Assembly: GCA_003265685.1 (NCBI GenBank)
Contig: QJOU01000089.1
Coordinates: 1-36,778, forward strand
DNA length: 36,778 bases
From: Piscinibacter caeni
GTDB lineage: Bacteria > Pseudomonadota > Gammaproteobacteria > Burkholderiales > Burkholderiaceae_C
Direction of reading: 5' to 3'
The notes beneath the pieces were generated by a model. It saw only the letters and a program-made list of their open reading frames with translations. It was not told the DNA's origin and searched no databases. Positions 18,365-24,860 of the stretch are shown piece after piece (within the stretch, counting starts at the first letter, position 1; each line of letters starts with the position of its first letter). Position numbers and translations under genes: made by a program.

Positions 18365-19264
18365 TCAGGCGTGGCGCACCGCCTGGCGTGCCGCGATCAG
18401 CTTCTGCACCAGCGGATGGCCGACCTTCTTCTCGCTGCCGATCGCGAGGTAGTGCTCCTCGACGCCTTCGCAGCGGCCGACGCGGCGCACGCCGTAGCGC
18501 TGCACCAGGTCGTCCTCGACCAGCTCGGCGGCCGGGAACACGCCCAGCCCGCCGGCGCCGAAAGTCTTCAGCAGCGCGCTGTCGCCGACCTCGCCGACCA
18601 CCCGCGGGCGCAGGCCCGCGCGCTCGAACCAGTGGTCCAGGCGCGGACGCACCGCGGCCTGCGTGGTGGGCAGCAGCACCGGCACACGCGCCAGCGAGGC
18701 CGGGAAGCCGCGCCGCGCCGCGGCCAGCAGCGCGGGCGGCGCGTACCACACGATCGGCGAGCCGCCGAGCCGGTGCGCATACAGGCGCAGGCTCGGGTTG
18801 GGCGGCGGCGCGCGGTCGGCCAGCACCACGTCGAGCCGGTGCAGCGCAAGCTCGGCCAGCAGCACGTCGAGGTCGCCCTCGCGGCAGGCCAGGCGCAGGC
18901 GCGGCTCGTCCAGCACCGGCCCCATCAGCCGGTGCACGACGAGCTTGGGCAGTCCGTCGGAGATGCCGGCGGCCAGCCGCACCGACGGCGTGTCGGCCGC
19001 GTCGCGCACCAGTGCCGGCAGCTGCTCGCCGAGCTGGAAGATCTGGTCGGCCTGGCGCAGCGCGGCGCGGCCGGCCTCGGTGAGCGCGAGGCTGCGGCCG
19101 GACGGCGCGAGCAGCGCATGGCCGAGCGCGCGCTCGAGCTCGCGCACCTGCGCGCTGACGGTCTGCACGGCCATGCCCAGCCGCGCGGCGGCGCGCGCCA
19201 TGCCGCCCTCCTTCGCGACGACCCAGAAGTAGTACAGGTGCCGGTAGCTGAACTGCAGGCTCAT
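18365..19264 (-). CDS. LysR-family regulator, NhaR-like
   Basis: A 299-aa LysR-type transcription factor. The N-terminal helix-turn-helix (about 5-62: HLYYFWVVAKEGGMARAAARLGMAVQTVSAQVRELERALG) and the body (DSALLKTFGAGGLGVFPA, VEEHYLAIGSEKKVGHPLVQKL) resemble E. coli NhaR, the Na+-responsive activator of nhaA. No Na+/H+ antiporter gene is nearby, so the target is unknown. It diverges from the HPF-like gene, with 100 bases between the starts, and may control that operon, as LysR regulators often act on the divergent neighbour. GGAG lies about ten bases before the ATG. Confidence 0.9.
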   Translation of the reverse strand: MSLQFSYRHLYYFWVVAKEGGMARAAARLGMAVQTVSAQVRELERALGHALLAPSGRSLALTEAGRAALRQADQIFQLGEQLPALVRDAADTPSVRLAAGISDGLPKLVVHRLMGPVLDEPRLRLACREGDLDVLLAELALHRLDVVLADRAPPPNPSLRLYAHRLGGSPIVWYAPPALLAAARRGFPASLARVPVLLPTTQAAVRPRLDHWFERAGLRPRVVGEVGDSALLKTFGAGGLGVFPAAELVEDDLVQRYGVRRVGRCEGVEEHYLAIGSEKKVGHPLVQKLIAARQAVRHA

Positions 19265-19304
19265 GTTCAGGTTTCTCCGAAGCGTCGTTCCCTGATTCTC
19301 TGCT

Positions 19305-19332
19305 TTGACCGAACCCCCTGCGACCCTATCTT
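19305..19332 (+). promoter_or_regulatory. Sigma-70 promoter of the HPF-like/TerB-like operon
   Basis: TTGACC (19305-19310) and TATCTT (19327-19332) are spaced by 16 bases and lie 32 bases before the ATG at 19365. This is the best sigma-70-like promoter seen in the window. Confidence 0.6.
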
Positions 19333-19364
19333 TCGGGCTCGTTCAGCTCCCGTCGGAGGTCGAC

Positions 19365-19682
19365 ATGCAAGTTCTCTTCGAATCCCGCGACCCGGAGGGC
19401 GTGCGCCTGCGCCGCCTCGCCACCACCCGCGTGCGCTTCGTGATGCGGCGCCTGGCGTGGATGGTGCCGCGCGCCCGCGTCGAGCTCACCGACATCAACG
19501 GCCCGCGCGGCGGCGTCGACAAGCGCTGCCGTGTCGAGCTGCGCACCGAAGGCGCCGGCACCCTGGTGGTGACCTCGCTGGCGCGCGACTGGCGCGTCGC
19601 CCTGAACACCGCGCTCTCGCGCGCCGCGCGTGTGCTGGTGCGTGCGCTGCGCCGCCGGGCGCCGGCCCTGGCCTCGTCCTGA
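19365..19682 (+). CDS. HPF/RaiA-like ribosome-associated protein, short form
   Basis: A 105-aa basic protein resembling the HPF/RaiA (S30EA, sigma-54 modulation) fold: MQVLFESRDPEGVRLR, a helix, ARVELTDINGPRGGVDKRCRVELR, and a final Arg-rich helix (TALSRAARVLVRALRRR). Members bind the 30S decoding region and slow or protect ribosomes. It lacks the C-terminal dimerisation domain of long HPF. GGAGG precedes the ATG at 19365; an earlier in-frame ATG at 19305 falls inside the promoter and is rejected. The TerB-like gene follows ten bases later. Confidence 0.82.
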   Translation: MQVLFESRDPEGVRLRRLATTRVRFVMRRLAWMVPRARVELTDINGPRGGVDKRCRVELRTEGAGTLVVTSLARDWRVALNTALSRAARVLVRALRRRAPALASS

Positions 19683-19692
19683 AGGAGATCCC

Positions 19693-20118
19693 ATGCGACC
19701 CTACCCGCGCAACAGCCCGCAAGCCGCCGCCCGCATCGTCGCGCTCGCGCTGCTGGCCGACGGCCACCTCAGCCCGCACGAGCTGGAGGCGCTGGACCGC
19801 ACACGTGCGCACGAGCAGCTCGGCCTGCCGCGCGAGGCGCTGCACGGCGTCGTGCACGCCTTCTGCGAGGACCTGCTGAGCGCCGCGCAGCTCGACTGGT
19901 CCGAGGCCTGCCGCGTCGACGAGCGCACGCTCGCCGAGCTGCTGGCCGACGTCGACGACGCCGCGCTGCGCCGCCGCGTGCTCGAGCTGTGCCTCGCGGT
20001 GGTCGAGGCCGACGACGAGATCGGCGACGGCGAATCGCTGGTGATCGGTGCGGCGGTGGCGCAATGGGGCCTGGAGCGCACCGTGCTCTCGCGCGACGCG
20101 CCCGCCCTGGCCGACTGA
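19693..20118 (+). CDS. TerB-like helical protein
   Basis: A 141-aa all-helical acidic protein resembling the TerB/DjlA-N fold: IVALALLADGHLSPHELEALDR near the N-terminus and CLAVVEADDEIGDGESLVIGAAVAQWGL near the C-terminus, the paired acidic (D/E)G(H/E)xxxxE motifs that can bind divalent metal. No other tellurite-resistance gene is present, so tellurite resistance should not be assumed. AAGGAG lies seven bases before the ATG at 19693. It sits ten bases after the HPF-like gene and is followed by a strong hairpin, so the pair probably forms a two-gene operon. Confidence 0.8.
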   Translation: MRPYPRNSPQAAARIVALALLADGHLSPHELEALDRTRAHEQLGLPREALHGVVHAFCEDLLSAAQLDWSEACRVDERTLAELLADVDDAALRRRVLELCLAVVEADDEIGDGESLVIGAAVAQWGLERTVLSRDAPALAD

Positions 20119-20123
20119 CGCAC

Positions 20124-20151
20124 GGCGGGCCGCGCGCGACCGCGGCCCGCC
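20124..20151 (+). terminator. Strong hairpin after the TerB-like gene
   Basis: GGCGGGCCGCG (20124-20134) pairs perfectly over 11 bases with CGCGGCCCGCC (20141-20151) around a six-base loop, six bases after the stop. It is followed by CTCGACC, not a T-run. Confidence 0.55.
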
Positions 20152-20156
20152 CTCGA

Positions 20157-20189
20157 CCCGCCCTTGTCCCGCCCTTGTCCCGCCCTTGA
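20157..20189. repeat. Three tandem 11-bp repeats before the exporter operon
   Basis: The unit CCCGCCCTTGT is repeated three times without gap, the last copy ending in A. The 11-base period puts CTTG on the same face of the helix, so this could be an operator for an OmpR-type regulator of the downstream operon. It might also be simple slippage-derived DNA. Confidence 0.8.
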
Positions 20190-20198
20190 CGCGCCGGC

Positions 20199-20228
20199 TT
20201 GCACGGCGGCGCGGGCGCGCACGATACT
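20199..20228 (+). promoter_or_regulatory. Candidate promoter of the exporter operon
   Basis: TTGCAC (20199-20204) and GATACT (20223-20228) are 18 bases apart. The -10 ends five bases before the GTG at 20234, so the transcript would be leaderless, or would have a leader of about 11 bases if the next GTG (20246) is used. Confidence 0.35.
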
Positions 20229-20233
20229 CGGCC

Positions 20234-21193
20234 GTGCCCTGGCCCGTGCGTCCGTCCGTTTTCCTGCTGCTGGTTCCTCTGGCCGCCTGCCGGCCGGCCC
20301 CGACCGTCGGCTGGTCCGGCTACGCCGAGGGTGACTACGTCTACGTCGCCGCGCCGCTGGCCGGCCGGCTCGACACGCTGGCGGTGCAGGCCGGACAGAC
20401 GGTGGCGCGCGGCGCGCTGCTGTTCGCGCTCGACGACGAGCCCGAGCGTGCCGCGCTCGACGAGGCGCGCTCGCGTGCCGACAGCGCGCGGGCCCAGGCC
20501 GCGAACACCGAGACCGGGCGGCGCCGCGAGGAGATCGCGGTGACGCAGGCCCAGCTCGGCCAGGCGCGCACCCAGGCCGCGCTGGCGGCACGCGAGCTGG
20601 TGCGCCAGCAGGGCCTGCTCGCGCAGGGCTTCGTCTCGGCGGCACGCATCGACGACGCGCAGGCTGCGCTCGACCAGGCGCGCGCGCGTGTCGCCGAACT
20701 CGAGGCGGCGCTGGCCGTGGCGCGCCTGCCGGCGCGGCGCGACGAGCAGCGCGCCGCGCTGGCACAGGCCGAGGCCGCGAGCCAGGCGCTGCGCGGCAGC
20801 GACTGGCGCGCCACGCAGAAGCAGCAGCACGCGACGCTCGACGCCCAGGTGGCCGACACCTACTTCCGCGCCGGCGAGTACGTGCCGGCCGGCCAGCCGG
20901 TGCTCGCGCTGCTGCCGCCCGGGGCGGTGAAGGCGCGCTTCTTCGTGCCCGAGGCCGAGGTCGCCACGCTCGCCGCGGGTCAGACCGTGCAGCTGTCGTG
21001 CGACGGCTGCGGCGCGCCGATCCCGGCACGCATCCGCCGCATCGCCACGCGCGCCGAATACACGCCGCCGGTGATCTACTCGAACGCGCAGCGTGCCCGG
21101 CTGGTGTTCCTGGTCGAGGCCTGGCCGGAGCCGAAGGACGCCGCGCGGCTGCGCCCGGGCCAGCCGCTGGACGTGCGGCGGGCCGCGCCGTGA
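20234..21193 (+). CDS. HlyD/YbhG-type adaptor lipoprotein of an ABC exporter
   Basis: A 319-aa periplasmic adaptor (membrane fusion protein). The N-terminal signal (FLLLVPLAAC) ends in a lipobox with Cys19, so it is likely lipid-anchored rather than held by a membrane helix. A biotinyl-lipoyl-like half motif (EGDYVYVAAPLAGRLDTLAVQAGQTVARGALLFALDD) is followed by a long Ala/Arg/Gln coiled coil (about 70-200), the second lipoyl half (YFRAGEYVPAGQPVLALLPPG) and a beta-barrel. It heads an operon with an ATPase and an ABC-2 permease, as in ybhGFSR. The start is GTG at 20234; GTG at 20246 is an alternative. Confidence 0.88.
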   Translation: MPWPVRPSVFLLLVPLAACRPAPTVGWSGYAEGDYVYVAAPLAGRLDTLAVQAGQTVARGALLFALDDEPERAALDEARSRADSARAQAANTETGRRREEIAVTQAQLGQARTQAALAARELVRQQGLLAQGFVSAARIDDAQAALDQARARVAELEAALAVARLPARRDEQRAALAQAEAASQALRGSDWRATQKQQHATLDAQVADTYFRAGEYVPAGQPVLALLPPGAVKARFFVPEAEVATLAAGQTVQLSCDGCGAPIPARIRRIATRAEYTPPVIYSNAQRARLVFLVEAWPEPKDAARLRPGQPLDVRRAAP

Positions 21194-22134
21194 ATCAGCA
21201 CGCCATCGAGGTCGAGGGGCTGACCAAGCGCTACGGCGGCCGCGCGGTGGTCGACGACGTGGCGCTGCAGGTCACGCAGGGCCGCATCTGCGGCTTCCTC
21301 GGGCCCAACGGCAGCGGCAAGACCACCACCATCCGCATGCTGTGCGGGCTGCTCACGCCCGACGCCGGGCGCGGCACCTGCCTCGGGCTGGACATCGTGC
21401 GCGACGGCCCCGCGATCCGCCGCCAGGCCGGCTACATGACGCAGAGGTTCGGCCTCTACGACGACCTGTCAATCCGCGAGAACCTGGACTTCGTCGCGCG
21501 GCTGTTCGAGCTGCCGCAGCGGCGCGCCGCGGTCGATGCGGCGCTCGCGCAGCTCGGCCTGGCACCGCGCCAGGCGCAGCTCGCCGGCAACCTCTCGGGC
21601 GGCTGGAAGCAGCGCCTCGCGCTCGCGGCCTGCCTGATCCACCAGCCACGCCTGCTGCTGCTGGACGAGCCCACCGCGGGCGTGGACCCGGCGGCGCGGC
21701 GCGACTTCTGGGACCAGATCCACCAGCTCGCCGCGCAGGGCATCACGGTGCTGGTGTCGACCCACTACATGGACGAGGCCGAGCGCTGCCACGACCTGGT
21801 CTACATCGCCTACGGCAAGGTGCTCGCACGCGGCACCGGGCGCGAGATCGTCGCACAGGCCGGGCTCAGCGTGCGGGCGGTGGAGGGCGAAGGCGCACAG
21901 GCGCTGGTGGCTCCTCTGAAGAACACCCCGGGCGTGACCAGCGTGGCCGCCTTCGGCAACACGGTGCACGTGGCCGGGCCGGACGCGGCGGCGCTCGACG
22001 CGGCGCTCGCCCCCTGGCGCGGCCGCGCCGACCTGCACATCGCGCCGGCGCAGGCGAGCCTGGAGGACGTGTTCATCGCGCTGCTCGGGCGCGCGCAGGA
22101 CAACTTCGCCAACGGCAACGGCCGCGCGTCATGA
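21190..22134 (+). CDS. ABC exporter ATP-binding protein (YbhF-like, single domain)
   Basis: A 314-aa ATPase subunit. Walker A is GPNGSGKTT (38-46), the signature LSGGWKQR (135-142), Walker B LLLLDEPTAGVDP (155-167) and the switch His in STHYMDEA. A C-terminal regulatory extension of about 90 residues follows, as in drug-export DrrA-type ATPases. The GTG start at 21190 overlaps the adaptor's stop as GTGA, and its own stop overlaps the permease start as ATGA, so all three are translationally coupled. It drives export of an unknown substrate; YbhF itself carries two ATPase domains, this one only one. Confidence 0.93.
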   Translation: MNQHAIEVEGLTKRYGGRAVVDDVALQVTQGRICGFLGPNGSGKTTTIRMLCGLLTPDAGRGTCLGLDIVRDGPAIRRQAGYMTQRFGLYDDLSIRENLDFVARLFELPQRRAAVDAALAQLGLAPRQAQLAGNLSGGWKQRLALAACLIHQPRLLLLDEPTAGVDPAARRDFWDQIHQLAAQGITVLVSTHYMDEAERCHDLVYIAYGKVLARGTGREIVAQAGLSVRAVEGEGAQALVAPLKNTPGVTSVAAFGNTVHVAGPDAAALDAALAPWRGRADLHIAPAQASLEDVFIALLGRAQDNFANGNGRAS

Positions 22135-23264
22135 ACGGCTTGTCGTGGCACCGCACGCTCGCGGTGTTCATCAAGGAATTCCAGCAGATGCTGCGCGACC
22201 GGCTGACCTTCGCGATGGCGGTCGGCATCCCCATCATCCAGCTGGTGCTGTTCGGCTACGCGATCAACACCGACCCCAAGGGCCTGCCCACCGCGGTGGC
22301 CGCGGCGCAGACCGGGCCGCTCTCGCGCAGCCTGGTCGCGGCGCTGCAGAACACCGGCTACTTCCAGGTGGTCGCCAGCGGCGTGTCGGAGGCCGAGGGC
22401 GAGGCGCTGCTGGCGCGCGGCGAGGTGCAGTTCGTCGTGGTGATCCCGCCGGAGTTCGAGCGCCGGCTGATCCGCGGCGAGCAGCCGGCACTGCTGGTGG
22501 CGGTGGACGCGACCGACCCGTCGGCCTCGGGCAACGCGATCGCGGCGCTGAACGTGCTGGCCGGCCAGGCGCTCGCGCCCGAGCTGGCCGGGCCGCTGCG
22601 TGCACGCAACCCCGGCGCACCGCCCTTCGAGCTGCGCATCCACCGGCGCTACAACCCGGAGGGCCTGTCGCGCTACAACATCGTGCCCGGGCTGATCGGC
22701 ACCATCCTGACCATGACGATGGTGATGCTCACGTCCCTCGCGATGACCCGCGAGCGCGAGCGCGGCACGATGGAGAACCTGCTCGCCACGCCGGTGCGCC
22801 CGGCCGAGGTGATGGTGGGCAAGATCCTGCCCTACGTGCTGATCGGCTACGTGCAGCTCGGCGTGATCCTGGTCGCGGCCTGGCTGCTGTTCGAGGTGCC
22901 GATGGAAGGCAGCCTCGCGCTGCTGCTGGCGATGATCGGCGTGTTCATGCTCGCCAACCTGGCGGTCGGCTTCACCTTCAGCACGCTGGCGCGCAACCAG
23001 CTGCAGGCGATGCAGATGACCTTCTTCTTCTTCCTGCCCTCGATGCTGCTGTCGGGCTTCATGTTCCCGTTCCGCGGCATGCCGCACTGGGCCCAGCACC
23101 TGGGCGAGCTGCTGCCGCTGACGCACTTCCTGCGCATCGTGCGCGGCATCCTGCTCAAGGGCAACGACGCCGCGATGCTGCTGGCCGAGCTGTGGCCGAT
23201 GCTGGCCTTCATGGCGGTGGCCGGCGCCGTGGCGCTGAAGCGCTATCGTCGCACGCTGGACTGA
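22131..23264 (+). CDS. ABC-2 type permease (YbhS/YbhR-like)
   Basis: A 377-aa permease with the ABC-2 layout: cytoplasmic N-terminus (IKEFQQMLRDRLTFAM), helix 1 (VGIPIIQLVLFGYAI), a long periplasmic loop (about 45-185), then five more helices including GLIGTILTMTMVMLTSLAMTRERERGTMENLLATPVRPAE and FFFFLPSMLLSGFMFPFRGMP. The family signature with ERERGTMENLLATP is clear. YbhFSR systems have two permease genes, whereas only one is here, so it probably works as a homodimer. Start 22131 overlaps the ATPase stop. Confidence 0.93.
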   Translation: MNGLSWHRTLAVFIKEFQQMLRDRLTFAMAVGIPIIQLVLFGYAINTDPKGLPTAVAAAQTGPLSRSLVAALQNTGYFQVVASGVSEAEGEALLARGEVQFVVVIPPEFERRLIRGEQPALLVAVDATDPSASGNAIAALNVLAGQALAPELAGPLRARNPGAPPFELRIHRRYNPEGLSRYNIVPGLIGTILTMTMVMLTSLAMTRERERGTMENLLATPVRPAEVMVGKILPYVLIGYVQLGVILVAAWLLFEVPMEGSLALLLAMIGVFMLANLAVGFTFSTLARNQLQAMQMTFFFFLPSMLLSGFMFPFRGMPHWAQHLGELLPLTHFLRIVRGILLKGNDAAMLLAELWPMLAFMAVAGAVALKRYRRTLD

Positions 23265-23274
23265 GGAGCACGCC

Positions 23275-24171
23275 ATGAGCGGATGGTTCGAGGGCTTCGA
23301 GTCGGACGCCCGTGCGGTCAACGGCACGACGATCTTCGCCCGCAGCGGTGGCACGCCCGGTGCGCCGCCGCTGCTGCTGCTGCACGGCTTTCCGCAGACG
23401 CACGTGCTGTGGCGGCGCGTCGCGCTGCAGCTTGCGCCGCACTACCGCCTGGTGCTGCCGGACCTGCGCGGTTATGGCGACTCCGCCAAGCCGCGCGGCG
23501 AGGCCGACCACGCCAACTACAGCAAGCGCGTGATGGCCGCCGACCTGCTCGCGCTGATGCGATCGCTCGGCCACGAGCGCTTCTTCGTCTGCGGCCACGA
23601 CCGCGGCGCCCGCGTCGCGCACCGGCTCGCGCTGGATGCGCCGCAGGCGGTGGCGAAGCTGGCGCTGATCGACATCGCGCCGACCTTGGACATGTACGAA
23701 CACACCGACATGGCCTTCGCGCGCGCCTACTACCACTGGTTCCACCTGATCCAGCCCAACCCGCTGCCCGAGACCATGATCGGCGGCAACGCACGCTTCT
23801 ACCTGCACTGGCACCTGGGCGGCTGGGGGTCGCAGGGGCTGGGTCACCTCGAGCCCGAGGCGCTGGCCGAGTACGAACGCTGCTTCTGCCGGCCCGAGGC
23901 CATCCACGCCGCCTGCGAGGACTACCGTGCCAGCGCCGGCATCGACCTGGAGCACGACCGCGCCTCGCGCGCCGCCGGGCAGAAGATCGCGTGCGACCTG
24001 CTGCTGCTGTGGGGCGAGCGCGGCGTGATCGCGAAGCTGTTCGACCCGCTGGCGCTGTGGCAGGCGCAATGCGCCGGCGCGGTGGGCGGGCGGGCCGTGC
24101 CGGCCGGCCATTTCATCCCGGAGGAGCGGCCGGACGAGACGGCCCGCGCGTTGCGCGACTTCTTCCGCTGA
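23275..24171 (+). CDS. Haloacetate (fluoroacetate) dehalogenase-like alpha/beta hydrolase
   Basis: A 298-aa alpha/beta hydrolase whose nucleophile is Asp109 (GHDRGAR), not Ser, as in haloacid-type hydrolases. Residues line up with those known for fluoroacetate dehalogenases: Arg110 and Arg113 (carboxylate binding), Asp133 (IDIAPT), His154-Trp155 (YYHWF) and Tyr217 (EDYRAS) for the halide pocket, and His279 (AGHFIPEE) as base. The spacing from 109 to 217 equals that of the Burkholderia FA1 enzyme (104 to 212), as I recall it. It probably converts haloacetate to glycolate plus halide. GAGGAG lies seven bases before the ATG, and the gene begins ten bases after the permease, so it may belong to the exporter operon. 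Confidence 0.88.
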   Translation: MSGWFEGFESDARAVNGTTIFARSGGTPGAPPLLLLHGFPQTHVLWRRVALQLAPHYRLVLPDLRGYGDSAKPRGEADHANYSKRVMAADLLALMRSLGHERFFVCGHDRGARVAHRLALDAPQAVAKLALIDIAPTLDMYEHTDMAFARAYYHWFHLIQPNPLPETMIGGNARFYLHWHLGGWGSQGLGHLEPEALAEYERCFCRPEAIHAACEDYRASAGIDLEHDRASRAAGQKIACDLLLLWGERGVIAKLFDPLALWQAQCAGAVGGRAVPAGHFIPEERPDETARALRDFFR

Positions 24172-24201
24172 CTCGGCCCCCATCGGGCGCGAGCCGGCCG
24201 A

Positions 24202-24207
24202 TATAGT
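24202..24207 (+). promoter_or_regulatory. Candidate -10 of the PAS-HisKA gene
   Basis: TATAGT in GATATAGTGCCC ends eight bases before the ATG at 24216. The -35 position reads CCCATC, a poor match. The transcript would start within a few bases of the start codon. Confidence 0.35.
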
Positions 24208-24215
24208 GCCCGGCC

Positions 24216-24854
24216 ATGTCTTACATCACCCCCGAGCAGGAACGCTGGCGCCTCGCACTGGAGGGCGCCAGCTTCGGCGTCTGGGACCTGGACCCGCGCG
24301 CCGACCAGGTGCACTACTCGCCCGCCTGGAAGGCCCGGCTCGGGCTGACGCCGGTGGATGCGCCTGACAGCACGGCGTTCTGGCGCCAGCGCGTCCACCC
24401 GGACGACCTGGCGCCGATGCTCGGAGCGTTGCGCGAGCACGTGGACGGCGACACGCCCGCCTACGAGATGCAGTTCCGCCTGCGCGGCGGCGGCGCGGGC
24501 TGGCGCCGCGTGCTGTCGCGCGGGCGCGTGGTCGAACGCGACCCGCAGGGCCAGGCGCTGCGCGTGGTCGGCACCATGGTCGAGCTGAGCGGGCGGCCCT
24601 CGCACACGGGCAGCGGCCCGGCCGAGCGGACGCGGCGCTCGCGCCTGAGCCACGACCTGCGCACGCCGCTGCACGCGATCCTCGGGCTGTCGTACCTGCT
24701 GGCGCAGCGCGCCGGCGAGACGAGCGCCGACGAGCAGCGCCGCCACCTGGCCGCCATCGAGGAGGCCGGGCGCAACCTGCTCGAGCGCGTCGACGACCTG
24801 CTCGACATCGCCGTGCGCGACGGCGACCCCGACACGCGGCGCCGCCTGCGCTAG
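24216..24854 (+). CDS. PAS-HisKA protein lacking a kinase ATPase domain
   Basis: A 212-aa protein with a PAS domain (about 8-125: FGVWDLDPRADQVHYSPAWKARLG, FWRQRVHPDD, YEMQFRLRGG, GWRRVLSRGR, VVGTMVELSGR) joined to a dimerisation and phospho-acceptor domain (about 140-205) with His146 in SHDLRTPLHAILG. The frame stops at 24854 in a normal way, with no sign of the N, G1 or G2 boxes in the following 6 bases or in the next gene. It therefore cannot autophosphorylate alone; it could accept phosphate from another kinase, or act as a dimerising sensor. A membrane-bound enzyme gene starts six bases later. Confidence 0.85.
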   Translation: MSYITPEQERWRLALEGASFGVWDLDPRADQVHYSPAWKARLGLTPVDAPDSTAFWRQRVHPDDLAPMLGALREHVDGDTPAYEMQFRLRGGGAGWRRVLSRGRVVERDPQGQALRVVGTMVELSGRPSHTGSGPAERTRRSRLSHDLRTPLHAILGLSYLLAQRAGETSADEQRRHLAAIEEAGRNLLERVDDLLDIAVRDGDPDTRRRLR

Positions 24855-24860
24855 ACCCCC

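Noticed and set aside
19693-20118. Tellurite-resistance locus
   Set aside because: Only a TerB-like fold is seen; no other ter genes are present, and TerB-like proteins have other roles.
20234-23264. Type I secretion system for the RTX protein
   Set aside because: The permease is of the ABC-2 type, separate from its ATPase, and there is no fused exporter protein or outer-membrane channel. It resembles YbhGFS-type exporters.
23275-24171. Ser-type esterase or epoxide hydrolase assignment for the alpha/beta hydrolase
   Set aside because: The nucleophile position is Asp109, and the Arg pair and the His-Trp...Tyr halide pocket fit haloacetate dehalogenases better than epoxide hydrolases, which need two lid tyrosines.
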